Of a stretch of 64,000 nt of DNA, positions 35,601 to 46,108 are shown piece after piece (the stretch's first letter is position 1; every line of letters starts with the position of its first letter). Source of the stretch: Takakia lepidozioides (lineage: Eukaryota > Streptophyta > Takakiopsida > Takakiales > Takakiaceae). Under the pieces are notes generated by a model. That model searched no databases and was not told where the DNA came from. It saw only the letters and a program-made list of their open reading frames with translations. The position numbers and the translations under genes are program-made. The stretch lies in assembly GCA_030704615.1 (NCBI GenBank), contig CM060731.1:38688001-38752000 (forward strand), written 5' to 3'.

Positions 35601-38600
35601 TCTCCTTCACCTGTCTTGTTTAAATGAGAAACAACGTCAGAACCCATGGTGCCAGTCCTGAACATAGCAGATAGTGAACCAACAGTGAGCAGAAATGTAA
35701 TAACATACATTCCAAGTGACCCAGGCATAAAGCACATAGAAGTGTTCTAAATATAGCTAACAAGTGTCAGTTCAGACAATTCACAACAACAAAACACGAA
35801 TTTGCATTGTTGTCAGAAACTAGTAACAGTGGTCCCTATAAGTGCAAATAGAGGCACCCTGTACTATGTTAAACCTTAGAGTATTACTCCTGGCACAACC
35901 ATGAATCCACCACACAATCGGATAAAATGCCTCGATCATCAAGATTACTTGCCTTCTTTTCGTCACGACCAGTCAATCTCAGGTACTGAAGTGTGACATG
36001 GTCAACTGGGAAGAAACCCATGGTGGCCCCATACTCCGGAGCCATGTTTGCAATTGTTGCACGATCAGCTAAAGAAAGCTCAGACATCCCCTTACCTGCA
36101 AATTATCAGCAGTCACAGTGCCATTTAACTTTCCAAATGGAAGTACCACAAGTCAGACGGAGGACAATATCAGCTACAAACTCCTAGGAAATAGATTATC
36201 AAAAAGCCTAGTGTCGCATTCACTTCTCTCTTCCAAAGAAGAATCATACTATGGGACTTGGCATCGTGCACATTTACACTGACAAAGGAGGATGAACTAC
36301 GAACCATAAAACTCCACAAACTTGCCAACCACACCATGCTTTCGTAATATTTGAGTAACAGTCAGCACCAGGTCTGTGGCTGTGACTCCAGTCCGAAGTT
36401 TGCCATTCAACTTAAACCCTACTACCCCTGGGAGGACCATACTCATGGGCTGCATAAACAGACATTGAAAATGTCTCAACTTAGTGCACACAGATCCATA
36501 CATGCAACCACATAAAGCAGTATACTAGTACGCTTGCACTGCCTGACCCTGCATCAGAAAGCCCTAGTATGGTACCTAAAACTGTCAGAATCATTGACAC
36601 AAAGCCCAATGTTCTTTCCCATCACAATTTGTCATATGATCATTTCAAAGCTTTAGACATGCATCGTGTATCTGCGCCCACGTCACACAAGTTCCTGGGT
36701 CTTGCTGCCAATACCAGGTAGAGCTTTTTAAATAGATGACCAGCAAAATCACAATACTACTAACAAAATCATAACACGAGTATTTGGCTTGAACTGCACC
36801 ATACTTGGCCAAGCATTGCTGCCTCTGCTTCAATGCCTCCAACTCCCCAGCCTGCAACACCAAGCCCATCTATCATCGTCGTGTGTGAGTCTGTTCCCAC
36901 AAGACTGTCAGGGTACAAAATGCCATCACTGTTGAAAACAACTCGAGCCAGATACTCCAGATTCACCTGCAAAAGGTCAACAGATCATGTGACCATTCTC
37001 AGCTGGTAGTGACGTATGCCAAACAATTATAGGAGTAGTTCCAATTCAGTGTTAAGACAAGTTGGCATAAACCCTTTACTGCCTAGATCCTTCAGAACTG
37101 AAACATCTACACCCAACACCCCTGAAGATCCAATGACGGCACACAGTCAGGTGCAAATGGCTGTCCAGACCCCAACCTGATGCACGATACCAGAGCCTGG
37201 TGGAACCACGAGCATGTTCTTGAAAGCAGTTGCCCCCCACTTCAAAAAAGCAAACCGTTCCTTGTTGCGACTAAACTCTAACTCCATATTTGCCTGGAGA
37301 GCATTTGCCTTTCGTGCCACATCAACCTGCACTGAATGATCAATCACTAGGTCGACTGGCACCTGCAAACTTGCATCAACAGACCACCTTTGTTCAGAGG
37401 GTGAGGATGGAAGGGGCTACGGCAGCCATTTCCTCCAAAGCATACCATCTCAAAGGCACATTGTCCTCCGTTGTTGGGCAAGCTGTGACATCCATGATTG
37501 TGTATAACAAGGCTGGTCTACCAGGAATAATGAGTTAACAGATTCTGTGGAAACCTGTTCAACCCCCATTGCTGGCATGACATCCACAGTAAGAAGTTAC
37601 GTCACCAACATGTGGAATTTGTGGCACTGGAAATGGACATCTGTTCTGAGGCAACAGAACAACCACTTTCTTGATTGATTAATAATGAGTCGAAGTTTTG
37701 CAGAAGCTTGCATGGAACTAGGCTAGCTACATCCCTATGCTTTTTAATCCCAGACAGCTATTGATGTGGATAAATTTCTTCTGTGTTATTTTCTATGCAA
37801 GTATCCAGGAGAAATGACATCATTCCTATTAATATTCCATCATTACTAACCATAAAGGATGAGAACTGGGGTAATAGATAGTAGATCTAATATCTCGACT
37901 ATATAGTGCATTAGAGTACAGAAATTTCAGAGAGAACAGAATCCTCTCAAGGTTATCAGGCTCCAAAGAGCCCTCTGCTGATACCCTAATTGCCCCATGC
38001 TACATCCCCGGAGAGAATCGAATGTTACCGCATTGACCACTACCTCAGATCACAAGATGAAAGAAAACCAAAAGTTAACATGTTGACATCATGGCAATAT
38101 AAATTGGACACACATTCCAGAGGTGTAGTTGAAATTCATTCTTACCAAAGGGTTGATTTTGTTTGGATCACCACCCAGACGTTTGATGGCATCGCGCATA
38201 GCAGCTAGATCAACCACAGCTGGCACTCCTGTGAAATCCTGGAGATGCATGAGAGGACGTTACCACTCTCTCGGGGGGCTCCCATGGACATTAGAATGTT
38301 CCTGTTACTTCCTGTCTCACTTACATTGATTTTGGGTCTTTTAGATCTCACTTGGAACTACATTTTTATCCCGTAGGCTGTTCAGGCTTTCAGTACACAT
38401 GAGGACTTTTTCTCTCCCTTGATATATTTTGACGTAGCTCTCCATTTGTCGCATGGGCTCTCCTGACCCTTCGTGAACGTTACAAAAATTCTTTTTTCAT
38501 TCTTGCTCTCTCTTCTTTCTCTCTCCTGCCCTTTTCAAAGGGCTATGGCATTTTGCTCAATACCCTTGTTTATGAAAAACCCACCACCAGGTCCAGAACT

Positions 38601-40248
38601 CAGGAGGGATGATATCTCACTGGGCTAAGCCCTCGAGGATCATAGATACTGTTCACAAGGAATTGTCTATATGTGGATTTCTCCCTCCACTACAAAACAA
38701 GATCTGCATTTGCCTCGACGAGGGAAGATAAGAGACCTCCACCACAAAGCCCCTCTTCCCAGAGCACACCAAAAAGGTGCATGCCATGGTATGACGATGT
38801 AGGAAAGTTATAGGAAAGTTAAGGACCTGTAGGATTACACGAGCAGGCTTGAAGGGAATTTCCACTTGTTTAGGAGCAGTCTTCTCCCAGTCCAAAATCT
38901 TTTCCACGTCTTCCTTCATCACCTGAAAGTTGTCACAATTCCTGATTGCCGATTCTAACAGAATCCTAATTGAATAGGGCAGCGAATCTGCATGGATATG
39001 CAAGTGAAATTCATGAGTAAACACACCAGTCACCCACCCAAGTCTTCAGAAACTCATAAGTACATACTGTGAAAAAATGTGGCATCTCAAGTATAACCTT
39101 TTCCGAACTTTCAAACTATTCAAGAATTATCATGAGGTAAAATTGATGTATATATGTTTAAACTTGATATGCTAGGGAATACTTATTGGACATGCTCAAC
39201 ATGCTGTCATGTAAGGTATTTCAATGCATTCTGGTCCTGGAAAGTCAAGAGTTACGATGCGTAATATGGAATGCAAAACCTAGTGCGTCCTCCCATCAGA
39301 GAAGATTGTGAAAAGCCTGAACTGGTTCACATGAACTTTCCTGTTTGATATGGAGACAAACTGATGTACTGCATGAACTGTGCACACTACCGATTGTAAA
39401 CTTACTAACTCGAGGATCTTTAAGTTTGGGAAGACTGTAGTATTTGCCATATGAACCACCGCCGCTCTTGGGCAAATCAGTCAAAATCTTCCGGAAAGGA
39501 TTTTCTGCTGCTGATACACAAAGAAAGCCCCAGTTAAATACCAAGGGGGCTCCAACATAAAAGCTGCTATGAGGACACTAATAGTGTATTGGCTGTGCGA
39601 GAAAATGTACTCATGAGACGTTGTTTGCATTTGTATTCAAGAAATATTTATGAAGCACAAAAGAGCATTGGTTAATCACATCGACATTCATGTGCCATTT
39701 CATAAATCTGTCCCAAGTTTGAAAAATCCACACTTCCATACTCACATGACAAAGCAACGCATTCTACATGGGTCCGCGACAATGCAATCAATTGCAGGAT
39801 TAAGACCATCTTAGTAAAATTAAAATCATGTCATGCGAGTACCGTGAGAGGACATCGTCCTTGCACCCTGCAGCGGTGGCCTGGTTGAAATCGCAGCACA
39901 GACGGCCGCCTTATTCCCGGATCCAACACCAGAAAACCCTGGCCCTACACTATCGAAAGAAAAAAATGCCGATGAAAAACTCCTGTGCGACCTGCTTCCA
40001 AAGAATTCAGAATGCAGCAAAGCACAGTGTGTCCGCGGACCAAAATTCAAGGTAACGAGACACTTCGGCGCTCCGGCAGACCACACTGCAAAAGAGAGAG
40101 GCAGCCCTGCCAAACTAATGACATGTGAAGAAGAATTCGAACAAAACGGAGCCGAGGATCTCGCGTACGGACAGCAAGAAACAGCCAATTGCATCAGTCT
40201 ACAAGAGCGCCACGCCCGCAACAACGGCAATGCTGCAATGACCTGCAT
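29662..40248 (-). CDS. ACO: Aconitate hydratase, plant mitochondrial/cytosolic (IRP1-like) type (20 coding exons, about 1032 aa)
   Basis: Predicted minus-strand exons are 40248-39843, 39510-39406, 38987-38827, 38238-38146, 37362-37177, 36966-36805, 36449-36305, 36095-35953, 35610-35554, 35233-35154, 34960-34885, 34619-34434, 34111-34044, 33719-33601, 33125-33004, 32259-32161, 31565-31086, 30709-30611, 30372-30130 and 29730-29662. All phases agree. The product interconverts citrate and isocitrate. Landmarks are '[12 protein letters not shown]', '[12 protein letters not shown]', '[14 protein letters not shown]', and the [4Fe-4S] ligands Cys575 ('TSCTNTS') and Cys641/Cys644 ('[10 protein letters not shown]'). 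Others are '[15 protein letters not shown]', '[10 protein letters not shown]', '[17 protein letters not shown]' and '[14 protein letters not shown]'. The Ser/Arg-rich, acid-poor N-terminus of about 130 residues looks like a mitochondrial transit peptide. Introns 8 and 9 appear to use GC donors (AAG|GCAAGT), either side of the 57-base exon 9. The terminal 'LLEK' replaces the family's usual 'IRNL' type ending. No disabling mutation seen. Confidence 0.93.
32335..32465 (-). repeat. Dispersed repeat copy in an aconitase intron
   Basis: 'tactcataagacgttgtttg' and 'gtagccttgtggccattgac' recur inverted at about 22415-22465 and in part at about 39609-39630 ('tactcatgagacgttgtttg'). The right end has 'gaaatgaaatgg', also near 29457-29475. 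Three or four related pieces in introns and intergenic DNA suggest a short interspersed element family; ends are undefined. Confidence 0.5.
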
Positions 40249-41604
40249 TATGAGATACCCTTAGGCATTAGGGAGCCTCTGTAGGGAGCCCCCAATGCCC
40301 TTGCATTCCAAATTGCGCAAGATCGCAGGCCTCTCAAGAGGGAGAGAGAGAGAGAGAGGGCCCTAGCTCCAGAACGGGCAGCCGTTGCTCAGCCCGGGCA
40401 GGCTACCCCAGCCTCGTCCAGTAGACTCGGTATCAGGTTCGGAAGAGCTCCCTCTATTCCGGGCTGCTATTTAAATTTCTGTGGGACCCGGTGGACATGA
40501 AGGGCAAGAACGCAATCTCGGCACTTGGCAGCTTCTGCAAGTTCCTGCAGCCAATGTGGGCGGGGAATCTGAGCGATTTGCTGTTTGACCCAAGTTTCAT
40601 GGAAGCGAGGAAGAAGTCTTGCCCGAATCTGCAGGCAGAACGAGCACTTCGAACTCTGGAGATTCACCACAGTGAGATCTGTTGACATTTGTACCGATTC
40701 CTTCTCTGAGTTCAGGATTCGACATGGTACCCAACAGCCGGTAGTATGAAGACAGCAGGGCCTCGACATCTGCAAGCCCCGGTCCCCGGACAGCAGGATC
40801 GGTGACGCCATCTCCAACTCCCAATCACCAGCGCTACTATGCCAAGCATGGCTGATGTTTGCAAGGCATTTGACAGGCAAAACAAAAGGCAAAAGAAAAT
40901 GAGCCTGTCAAAAGAAAGGCAATGAGAAAAAAATGCCTGTCACAGTGAAAGTTAAAAACAAAAATAGCCTGTAAAAAGAAAGGCAGAAATTTCTGATAAT
41001 TAGGGGTAATTTGATTACTAAGTCCACCTAGGAGAGGCTCACAAAGCCTGAAAGCTACAAATGAATAGAAAATCTGCAGAGATTACTGAAAGTTATTAGC
41101 AATTTTATTAGTAAGTCCACCTAGAGGCTAGGAGAGGCTAAAAAAGGTACAATTTGTTAGTAGTTTTTGTTAAGCTTACTAATAAGTCCACCTAGGGGAG
41201 CCTCACCGAGCATTGCCAGCAGTGTTTTTCTTAGGAAATTTGGAAACGGCGCGAGTGGCTACAGTATATTCTGTTCATCCACTGAAATCATCCACTTCTG
41301 CCATGAAAAACATGGGACTTTTGACAGAATATATATATATATATATATATATATGTTTGTTTTTTGTTTTTTTTTTAGGTCGAAATCTGGCAAAAATTCG
41401 CCTATAAAAAAAACGCTGACTGCAGCTGCCCTTCTTTGTGTTTCAAGCCTTAAACCTCTAAGCTTGGGCCCTCGCCGCACCAGCCTGCTACACTCTTACT
41501 AACTACTGCTACATAGAAAATTGCGGCCGCACTGAGATGTTTAAAATGTTTTAGCCATAACTATAGTTATCTATCCTAAAAACTTCATTCCTACTTTAGA
41601 GCAA
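40249..41604. other. Intergenic, rich in small repeats; aconitase 5' flank
   Basis: A (GA)n tract at about 40341-40357 lies about 95 bases upstream of the aconitase ATG. 40870-40990 repeats 'aaaaggca' and 'cctgtca(c/a)' phrases related to 50930-51030. The phrase 'aagtccaccta(g)g' with nearby 'gaggct' or 'gagcctcac' occurs three times (about 41020, 41112, 41183). An (AT)n microsatellite lies at 41331-41354. No convincing gene. Confidence 0.5.
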
Positions 41605-41644
41605 ATTTAGCACTACCCCCCCCCCCCCCCCCCCAGTGCTAAAT
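41605..41644. repeat. Perfect 10-bp inverted repeat enclosing a C19 tract
   Basis: 'atttagcact' (41605-41614) and its reverse complement 'agtgctaaat' (41635-41644) flank an A and a run of 19 C (41616-41634). Confidence 0.9.
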
Positions 41645-41770
41645 CTAAACAGGCGCGCCGTTTTTGGGCAGCTGCCCGCGCCATTCTCTGCCATCGCCAT
41701 TCCCATTCGCCATTTGCTTCTCATTCGCTCTTCCCTTCTCCTTCACGCTCTCTTTTGGTTTTAGTTTCTC

Positions 41771-44700
41771 TTGCTCGAGTGCTCCTGTTCCCCTCTCCTG
41801 CATTGCATCATGTCCACCACAACTCGACTTCAGAGAGGTCAGAGAGTGCAGCTGGTGAGGCGGTGGATTCGCATGCAGGTGAAGTACCTGCGACGCAGAT
41901 TCCTGAGGGCTTACAGGAATTGCTTTGCCTTCAGTTTGAAGGACTTGGGAGCACTGAAGGGTCAAGAGATCCGTATTGAGTTGGCCACTGACACGCCAAT
42001 CTTTCGGAGACCCTATAGATACAGTGACATGGAGAGGTCTTTGATTCAGATGAGGACTCAAGATCTCTGGGAGGCAGGTTTGGTGGAGCTCTCTGGTGGA
42101 GAGTATGCTTCAGCCACAGTGATGCCAGCCAAGAAGGATATCTATGGCAATTGGACGGAGAGACGTATGTGCGGTGATTACCGGCCTGTAAATCGTCAGA
42201 CCAAGTCCGATAAGTATGCCATGCCAACACCGGAGGAGATCTTTGATGCCATCGGGCATGCTAAGGCCTTTAGCACTTTGGATTTACGATCCGGATATCA
42301 CCAGTTGCCAATCAAGGAGGCGGACAAGCAGAAGACGGCATTCTGGGGGATCAATGAGCACGGCAAGGATTGCCTATATCAGTGGCGGTTCTTACCATTT
42401 GGGCTTAAGAATGCTCCTGCAGAGTTTCAGAGAGTCATGGATAGGATTCTAGCAGGGGTGGACTTTGCTCGGTGCTACATAGATGACATCATCATCTTTA
42501 GTGTTACGATGGAGGAGCATGAGAGACACCTTCAGGTGGTATTGGAGCGCTTGAGGGCGCACGGATTGAAGTTGCATCCGGGGAAGTGCAAGTTTTTCCA
42601 CAACCAGATTGAGTATCTGGGTCACATGATATATCCTGGAGGATTGGGGGTACAGCAGACTAAGGTAGAGGCCATTGCACAAATTCCACGCCCCACGGAT
42701 GTGAGCCGAGTTCGAGCTTTCATGGGGTTGGCAAACTATTATAGACGGTTTGTCAAGGGATTTAGTACCATTGCAAAAGCTCTAACCAAGCTGACCAAGG
42801 TGGACCAGGAGTGGCAGTGGGAAGATGAGCAGGAACGAGCTTTTCAAGAGCTCAAGGCGAGGTTGACCTCGGCGCCTATCTTGAGACGACCTATCAGGGG
42901 GCGTCCCTTTCAGCTGCATACGGATTGGAGCATGTTGGGGCTTGGAGCGGTGCTCACACAGGTGGATGATGAGGGAAGAGAGTTCGTAGTGGCTTACGCT
43001 AGCCGCTCGAACAACGCTGCAGAGGCTAAGTACAGCTCATATGAGGGAGAGTGCTTAGCTGCAGTGTGGGCCGTGACACACTTCAGGTGCTATCTATATG
43101 GCAATCTTTTCACCCTTGTCACGGATCACCAGCCACTCAAGTGGTTGATGGAGTCAGACAAGCTTACGGGGAAGCTTGCACGGTGGGCACTTATACTCCA
43201 GGAGTATGACTTTCAGGTTGTGCATCGACCGGGTTTGGTCAATCGGGATGCGGATGGATTGAGTCGCAATCCATGCATGAGCCAGCAGGATGACACTGGA
43301 GCTCGGTGGCATGGTGAGACGGACGAGGAGATGGTGCCGGGATGGCACGCATCTGCATTTTTGTGTATCTTGGCATCGGGAGGTCAGATTGGACCTACAA
43401 CAGGGATGACTGTAGACGGAGTGTCTGAGGACCCTGAGGCTAGTGATGAGCTAGGTGGTGCCAGAGATATACATGAGGATTCGGCTGTGTTGGACTACCT
43501 CCGCACGGGAGACACGGCAGCCATTGTGACTGCCAGGGAGAGAGATCGGATCCTGCAACGAGCCAAGAGGTTCAAGTGGGAGGGGATACACCTACTTCGA
43601 GTGTGGGAGGGTGGTCGGGTGAGGATTGTGCCTCACCCCACACAGCGTGCACGGTTAGTGCGGCATGCCCATGAGGAGTTGGGGCATTTTGGAGTGCGAC
43701 GCACTCACAGTTTACTGCAGGGGCAGTATTGGTGGCGTGGTATGCATACAGAGGTGCAACAGTTTGTGGCTAGGTGCATGGTGTATGACAGGGTGCGTGC
43801 TTCATTCAACGCCCCTACACCACAGTTGCATCTTTTACCTATCATGGGATTGGGCTACAGATGGAGTCTTGACTTCGCAGGACCGTTGCCACTGACTATG
43901 CGCCACCACAGATATGTGTTGGTGATGGTGGAGCACTTCTCCAAGTGGATTGAGTTGGTTCCATTGCCTGACAAGGCTAGTGATGGGGCTGCGTATGCAT
44001 TCTTGGATCGTGTGCTTAGCCGATTTGGTGCTCCAGCTGAGGTACTCACGGACCAAAGGAGAGAGTTCTTGGGGGAGTTTCAGGCTTTGTGTGATAAAGC
44101 CTTGATAGACCACCGCACCACTTCTCGGGATCATCCTGAGGCCGATGGCTTAGCAGAGAGAGTTGTTCAGACGGTGAAGAGGGGTTTGCGCAAGTATGGC
44201 TTGCAGAAGGGACACCTAGGAGATTGGGATCTTCAGGTTCCTTGGTTAGCCATGGGCTACAGGTTCAGCAAACAAGCATCACTTGCCTCCTTCTCACCAT
44301 ATTTCCTTCTCTTTGGCCGAGAGCCGGATTTGCCTGCAGCCATTCGTAGGGACACTGCTCCAGTCCTTAACCTTGACGATCCGGACGTGTGGGTACGTGC
44401 ATGTGATCAGCGTGCAGAGTTGTTCAAGAAAGTCATGCCCATGGCTTTTGAGAACCTTGCCATTGCACAACACCGTGATACGTTGAGGTATGCCACTATA
44501 CGTGGTGGAGGATATCGTCCTGGGGTTCGGAGGTTTAGCCCTGGTGACTATGTTTATTTGCAGCAGACTGCTCCTACGACTCTGGATGTTACTGCAGGGC
44601 GTGTTATTCTGAGGGTTCGAGAGGTGTTGCCCTCAGGGGTCCTGATCTTAGAGGGTCCGGATGGCATGACTTGGAAAGACCATGTGCGTAATTGTGCGCC

Positions 44701-44911
44701 ATGTCACCTTCCCAATGTCGATGGCAGAGTTGACCCAAACTTGGCAGTGGTACCTGCAGGTTTGAGGTGCATGCTCTGTGGGTCTGCCAAAGGGGCAGCC
44801 ACCATGCTGGTGTGCGATCGGTGCTCAAGGGGTTGGCATATGGGATGCTTGACACCACCTCTTGAGAAGGTTCCTGACGGAGATTGGTTGTGTCCACACT
44901 GCTTGGGATAG
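41771..44911 (+). CDS. Ty3/gypsy pol: reverse transcriptase, RNase H and integrase, ending in a PHD finger
   Basis: This is a single open frame of 1046 codons. Homologous sequence starts at about residue 35 ('FSLKDLGALKGQ'); the first ~30 residues probably come from a chance join, so gag, protease and any upstream domain are missing. The reverse transcriptase has 'FSTLDLRSGYHQL', 'PFGLKNAPAEFQRVMD' and catalytic 'YIDD' (residues 236-239). RNase H has 'HTDWSMLGLGAVL' and 'TDHQPLKWL'. The integrase zinc motif starts H-x4-H but ends C-x2-Y ('CMVYD', 43775-43789) where C-x2-C is expected. The core keeps 'WSLDFAGPLP', 'TDQRREF' (usually TDQGREF) and 'ADGLAERVVQT'. After the integrase C-terminus comes a PHD finger ('CMLCGSAKGAATMLVCDRC', 'GWHMGCLTPPLEKVPDGDWLC'; C4HC3 pattern complete). 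PHD fingers usually read histone tails, so it may steer integration. An LTR follows at 45172. Confidence 0.9.
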   Translation: MLECSCSPLLHCIMSTTTRLQRGQRVQLVRRWIRMQVKYLRRRFLRAYRNCFAFSLKDLGALKGQEIRIELATDTPIFRRPYRYSDMERSLIQMRTQDLWEAGLVELSGGEYASATVMPAKKDIYGNWTERRMCGDYRPVNRQTKSDKYAMPTPEEIFDAIGHAKAFSTLDLRSGYHQLPIKEADKQKTAFWGINEHGKDCLYQWRFLPFGLKNAPAEFQRVMDRILAGVDFARCYIDDIIIFSVTMEEHERHLQVVLERLRAHGLKLHPGKCKFFHNQIEYLGHMIYPGGLGVQQTKVEAIAQIPRPTDVSRVRAFMGLANYYRRFVKGFSTIAKALTKLTKVDQEWQWEDEQERAFQELKARLTSAPILRRPIRGRPFQLHTDWSMLGLGAVLTQVDDEGREFVVAYASRSNNAAEAKYSSYEGECLAAVWAVTHFRCYLYGNLFTLVTDHQPLKWLMESDKLTGKLARWALILQEYDFQVVHRPGLVNRDADGLSRNPCMSQQDDTGARWHGETDEEMVPGWHASAFLCILASGGQIGPTTGMTVDGVSEDPEASDELGGARDIHEDSAVLDYLRTGDTAAIVTARERDRILQRAKRFKWEGIHLLRVWEGGRVRIVPHPTQRARLVRHAHEELGHFGVRRTHSLLQGQYWWRGMHTEVQQFVARCMVYDRVRASFNAPTPQLHLLPIMGLGYRWSLDFAGPLPLTMRHHRYVLVMVEHFSKWIELVPLPDKASDGAAYAFLDRVLSRFGAPAEVLTDQRREFLGEFQALCDKALIDHRTTSRDHPEADGLAERVVQTVKRGLRKYGLQKGHLGDWDLQVPWLAMGYRFSKQASLASFSPYFLLFGREPDLPAAIRRDTAPVLNLDDPDVWVRACDQRAELFKKVMPMAFENLAIAQHRDTLRYATIRGGGYRPGVRRFSPGDYVYLQQTAPTTLDVTAGRVILRVREVLPSGVLILEGPDGMTWKDHVRNCAPCHLPNVDGRVDPNLAVVPAGLRCMLCGSAKGAATMLVCDRCSRGWHMGCLTPPLEKVPDGDWLCPHCLG

Positions 44912-45171
44912 TGGCAGTGGACATGACTGGAGGCAGCTAACAAGACATGGGAGGCCAAGCTCATAGGAGTCAATACATGAGATCCCAAGCTCAAGTTCAC
45001 AGGTTGCAAGACGGCGACTAACGATGGGGCAACTCTTGCACCCGGCCTCTTGATCTATCGAGTTTGAGTGTAGTAGGGATAGTGGTGGAGGACTTAGTGA
45101 GGCTATGGTCACTATCACATCTTGTGGCTACCTGGACTTAGAGGGACCTAAGCACCAGCTAGGGGGGCGAT
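44912..45171 (+). other. 3' untranslated part of the gypsy element with polypurine tract
   Basis: Non-coding. It ends in a G-rich polypurine tract ('aggggggcga', 45161-45170) just before the LTR start TG at 45172, where plus-strand DNA synthesis would be primed. Confidence 0.7.
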
Positions 45172-45688
45172 TGTGTGGACTAGTGACTGCCATAGTGGGC
45201 AGCGTAGTGGCAGCCTAGTGACTGACTAGTTGTAGCCTAGTGGTTGGACTAGTGGCTGGACTAGTGGTAGACTAGTGGTATACTAGTGTGTGGTGTGCAC
45301 ATGTGGTGTGTGGTTTTGGACAGCGATGTAGTTGTGTAGCGATATGTATGCGCACGACAGCTGTCAAGTTATTTTACCACTAGTGTGAAACTAGCTAGGA
45401 AATAGCTATCTTTTACATATTGACATTTGGGATTGGCCCAAGTGTCAATCCAGGGGTCAAGGCAGATTTAGGCCCTGGAGTGGTTATCTTCACGGCAAGT
45501 GCGGGAGGCTCATCTTTCTCGAGTTGAGCCTCACCGCGCCTAGTTATGGCGCCGTAGTGTGGATTCCCCATGGCGTGGGGTGCACTTGGCTTGACTTGTA
45601 TTTGAGTGATGAGGTTATATATGCATGAGTTTATGCTTCAGCTTTGTGAGCTCGCATGAGCTTGTGCTTGTATTCTTCTTCTTTATCA
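45172..45688 (+). mobile_element. Complete LTR (517 bp) of the PHD-finger gypsy element
   Basis: It starts TG after the polypurine tract and ends CA at 45687-45688, just before an identical LTR start. Its first 120 bases contain a short tandem motif 'actagtgg' repeated several times. A TATA-like 'gttatatatgcatgag' lies at about 45613. It is the 3' LTR by position and orientation. Confidence 0.85.
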
Positions 45689-45689
45689 T

Positions 45690-45875
45690 TGTGTGGACTA
45701 GTGACTGCCATAGTGGGCAGCGTAGTGGCAGCCTAGTGACTGACTAGTTGTAGCCTAGTGGTTGGACTAGTGGCTGGACTAGTGGTAGACTAGTGGTATA
45801 CTAGTGTGTGGTGTGCACATGTGGTGTGGTTTTGGACAGCGATGTAGTTGTGTAGCGATATGTATGCGCACGACA
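45690..45875 (+). mobile_element. Second, truncated copy of the same LTR, joined head to tail
   Basis: It repeats the first 188 bases of the LTR (45172-45359) with a 2-base deletion, beginning one base after the end of the first copy. It is cut off at 'cgcacgaca', where chromodomain coding of another element starts. No interior sequence separates the two LTR copies. Confidence 0.9.
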
Positions 45876-45876
45876 T

Positions 45877-46074
45877 CATCAAAATGAACCTGAGTACGAG
45901 GTGGAGGCAATACTTAAGTTGAGGAGGTTCAGGAACCGAGAAACGGAGTATCTCGTCAAATGGAAGGGCTATCATCATGTGGAGGCATCTTGGGTGTGTG
46001 CCTCAGAAATGGGAAACACATCCGAGGCGGTTGCAGCTTTCGAAGGGCGACCTCAAAAGCGGAAGAAGCGTTGA
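45877..46074 (+). pseudogene. Chromodomain tail of a chromovirus (Ty3/gypsy) integrase
   Basis: An open frame of 65 codons without its own ATG encodes a classic chromodomain ('YEVEAILKLRRFRN', 'TEYLVKWKGYHHVEASWV'), then a basic tail ending 'RPQKRKKR' and a stop at 46072-46074. Chromodomains at the integrase C-terminus bind methylated histone H3 and guide integration into heterochromatin. Everything upstream of this domain has been lost at the junction with the truncated LTR. The stop is followed at 46091-46106 by the purine-rich 'ggagcgtgggggagga' and then the LTR. Confidence 0.85.
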
Positions 46075-46108
46075 TGGGGACATCAACCTTGGAGCGTGGG
46101 GGAGGAAA

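Noticed and set aside
40467-40892. Opposed ORFs upstream of aconitase (141 codons minus, 64 codons plus)
   Set aside because: No family resemblance; the region contains repeats and is likely promoter or intergenic DNA.
1918-44911. One DNMT-gypsy element split by a 37-kb insertion (gag-pro-DNMT at 1.9-4.8 kb and RT-IN-PHD at 41.8-44.9 kb)
   Set aside because: The pieces are complementary in content, but no matching breakpoints or target duplication join them, and several ordinary host genes lie between. Kept only as a possible family link.
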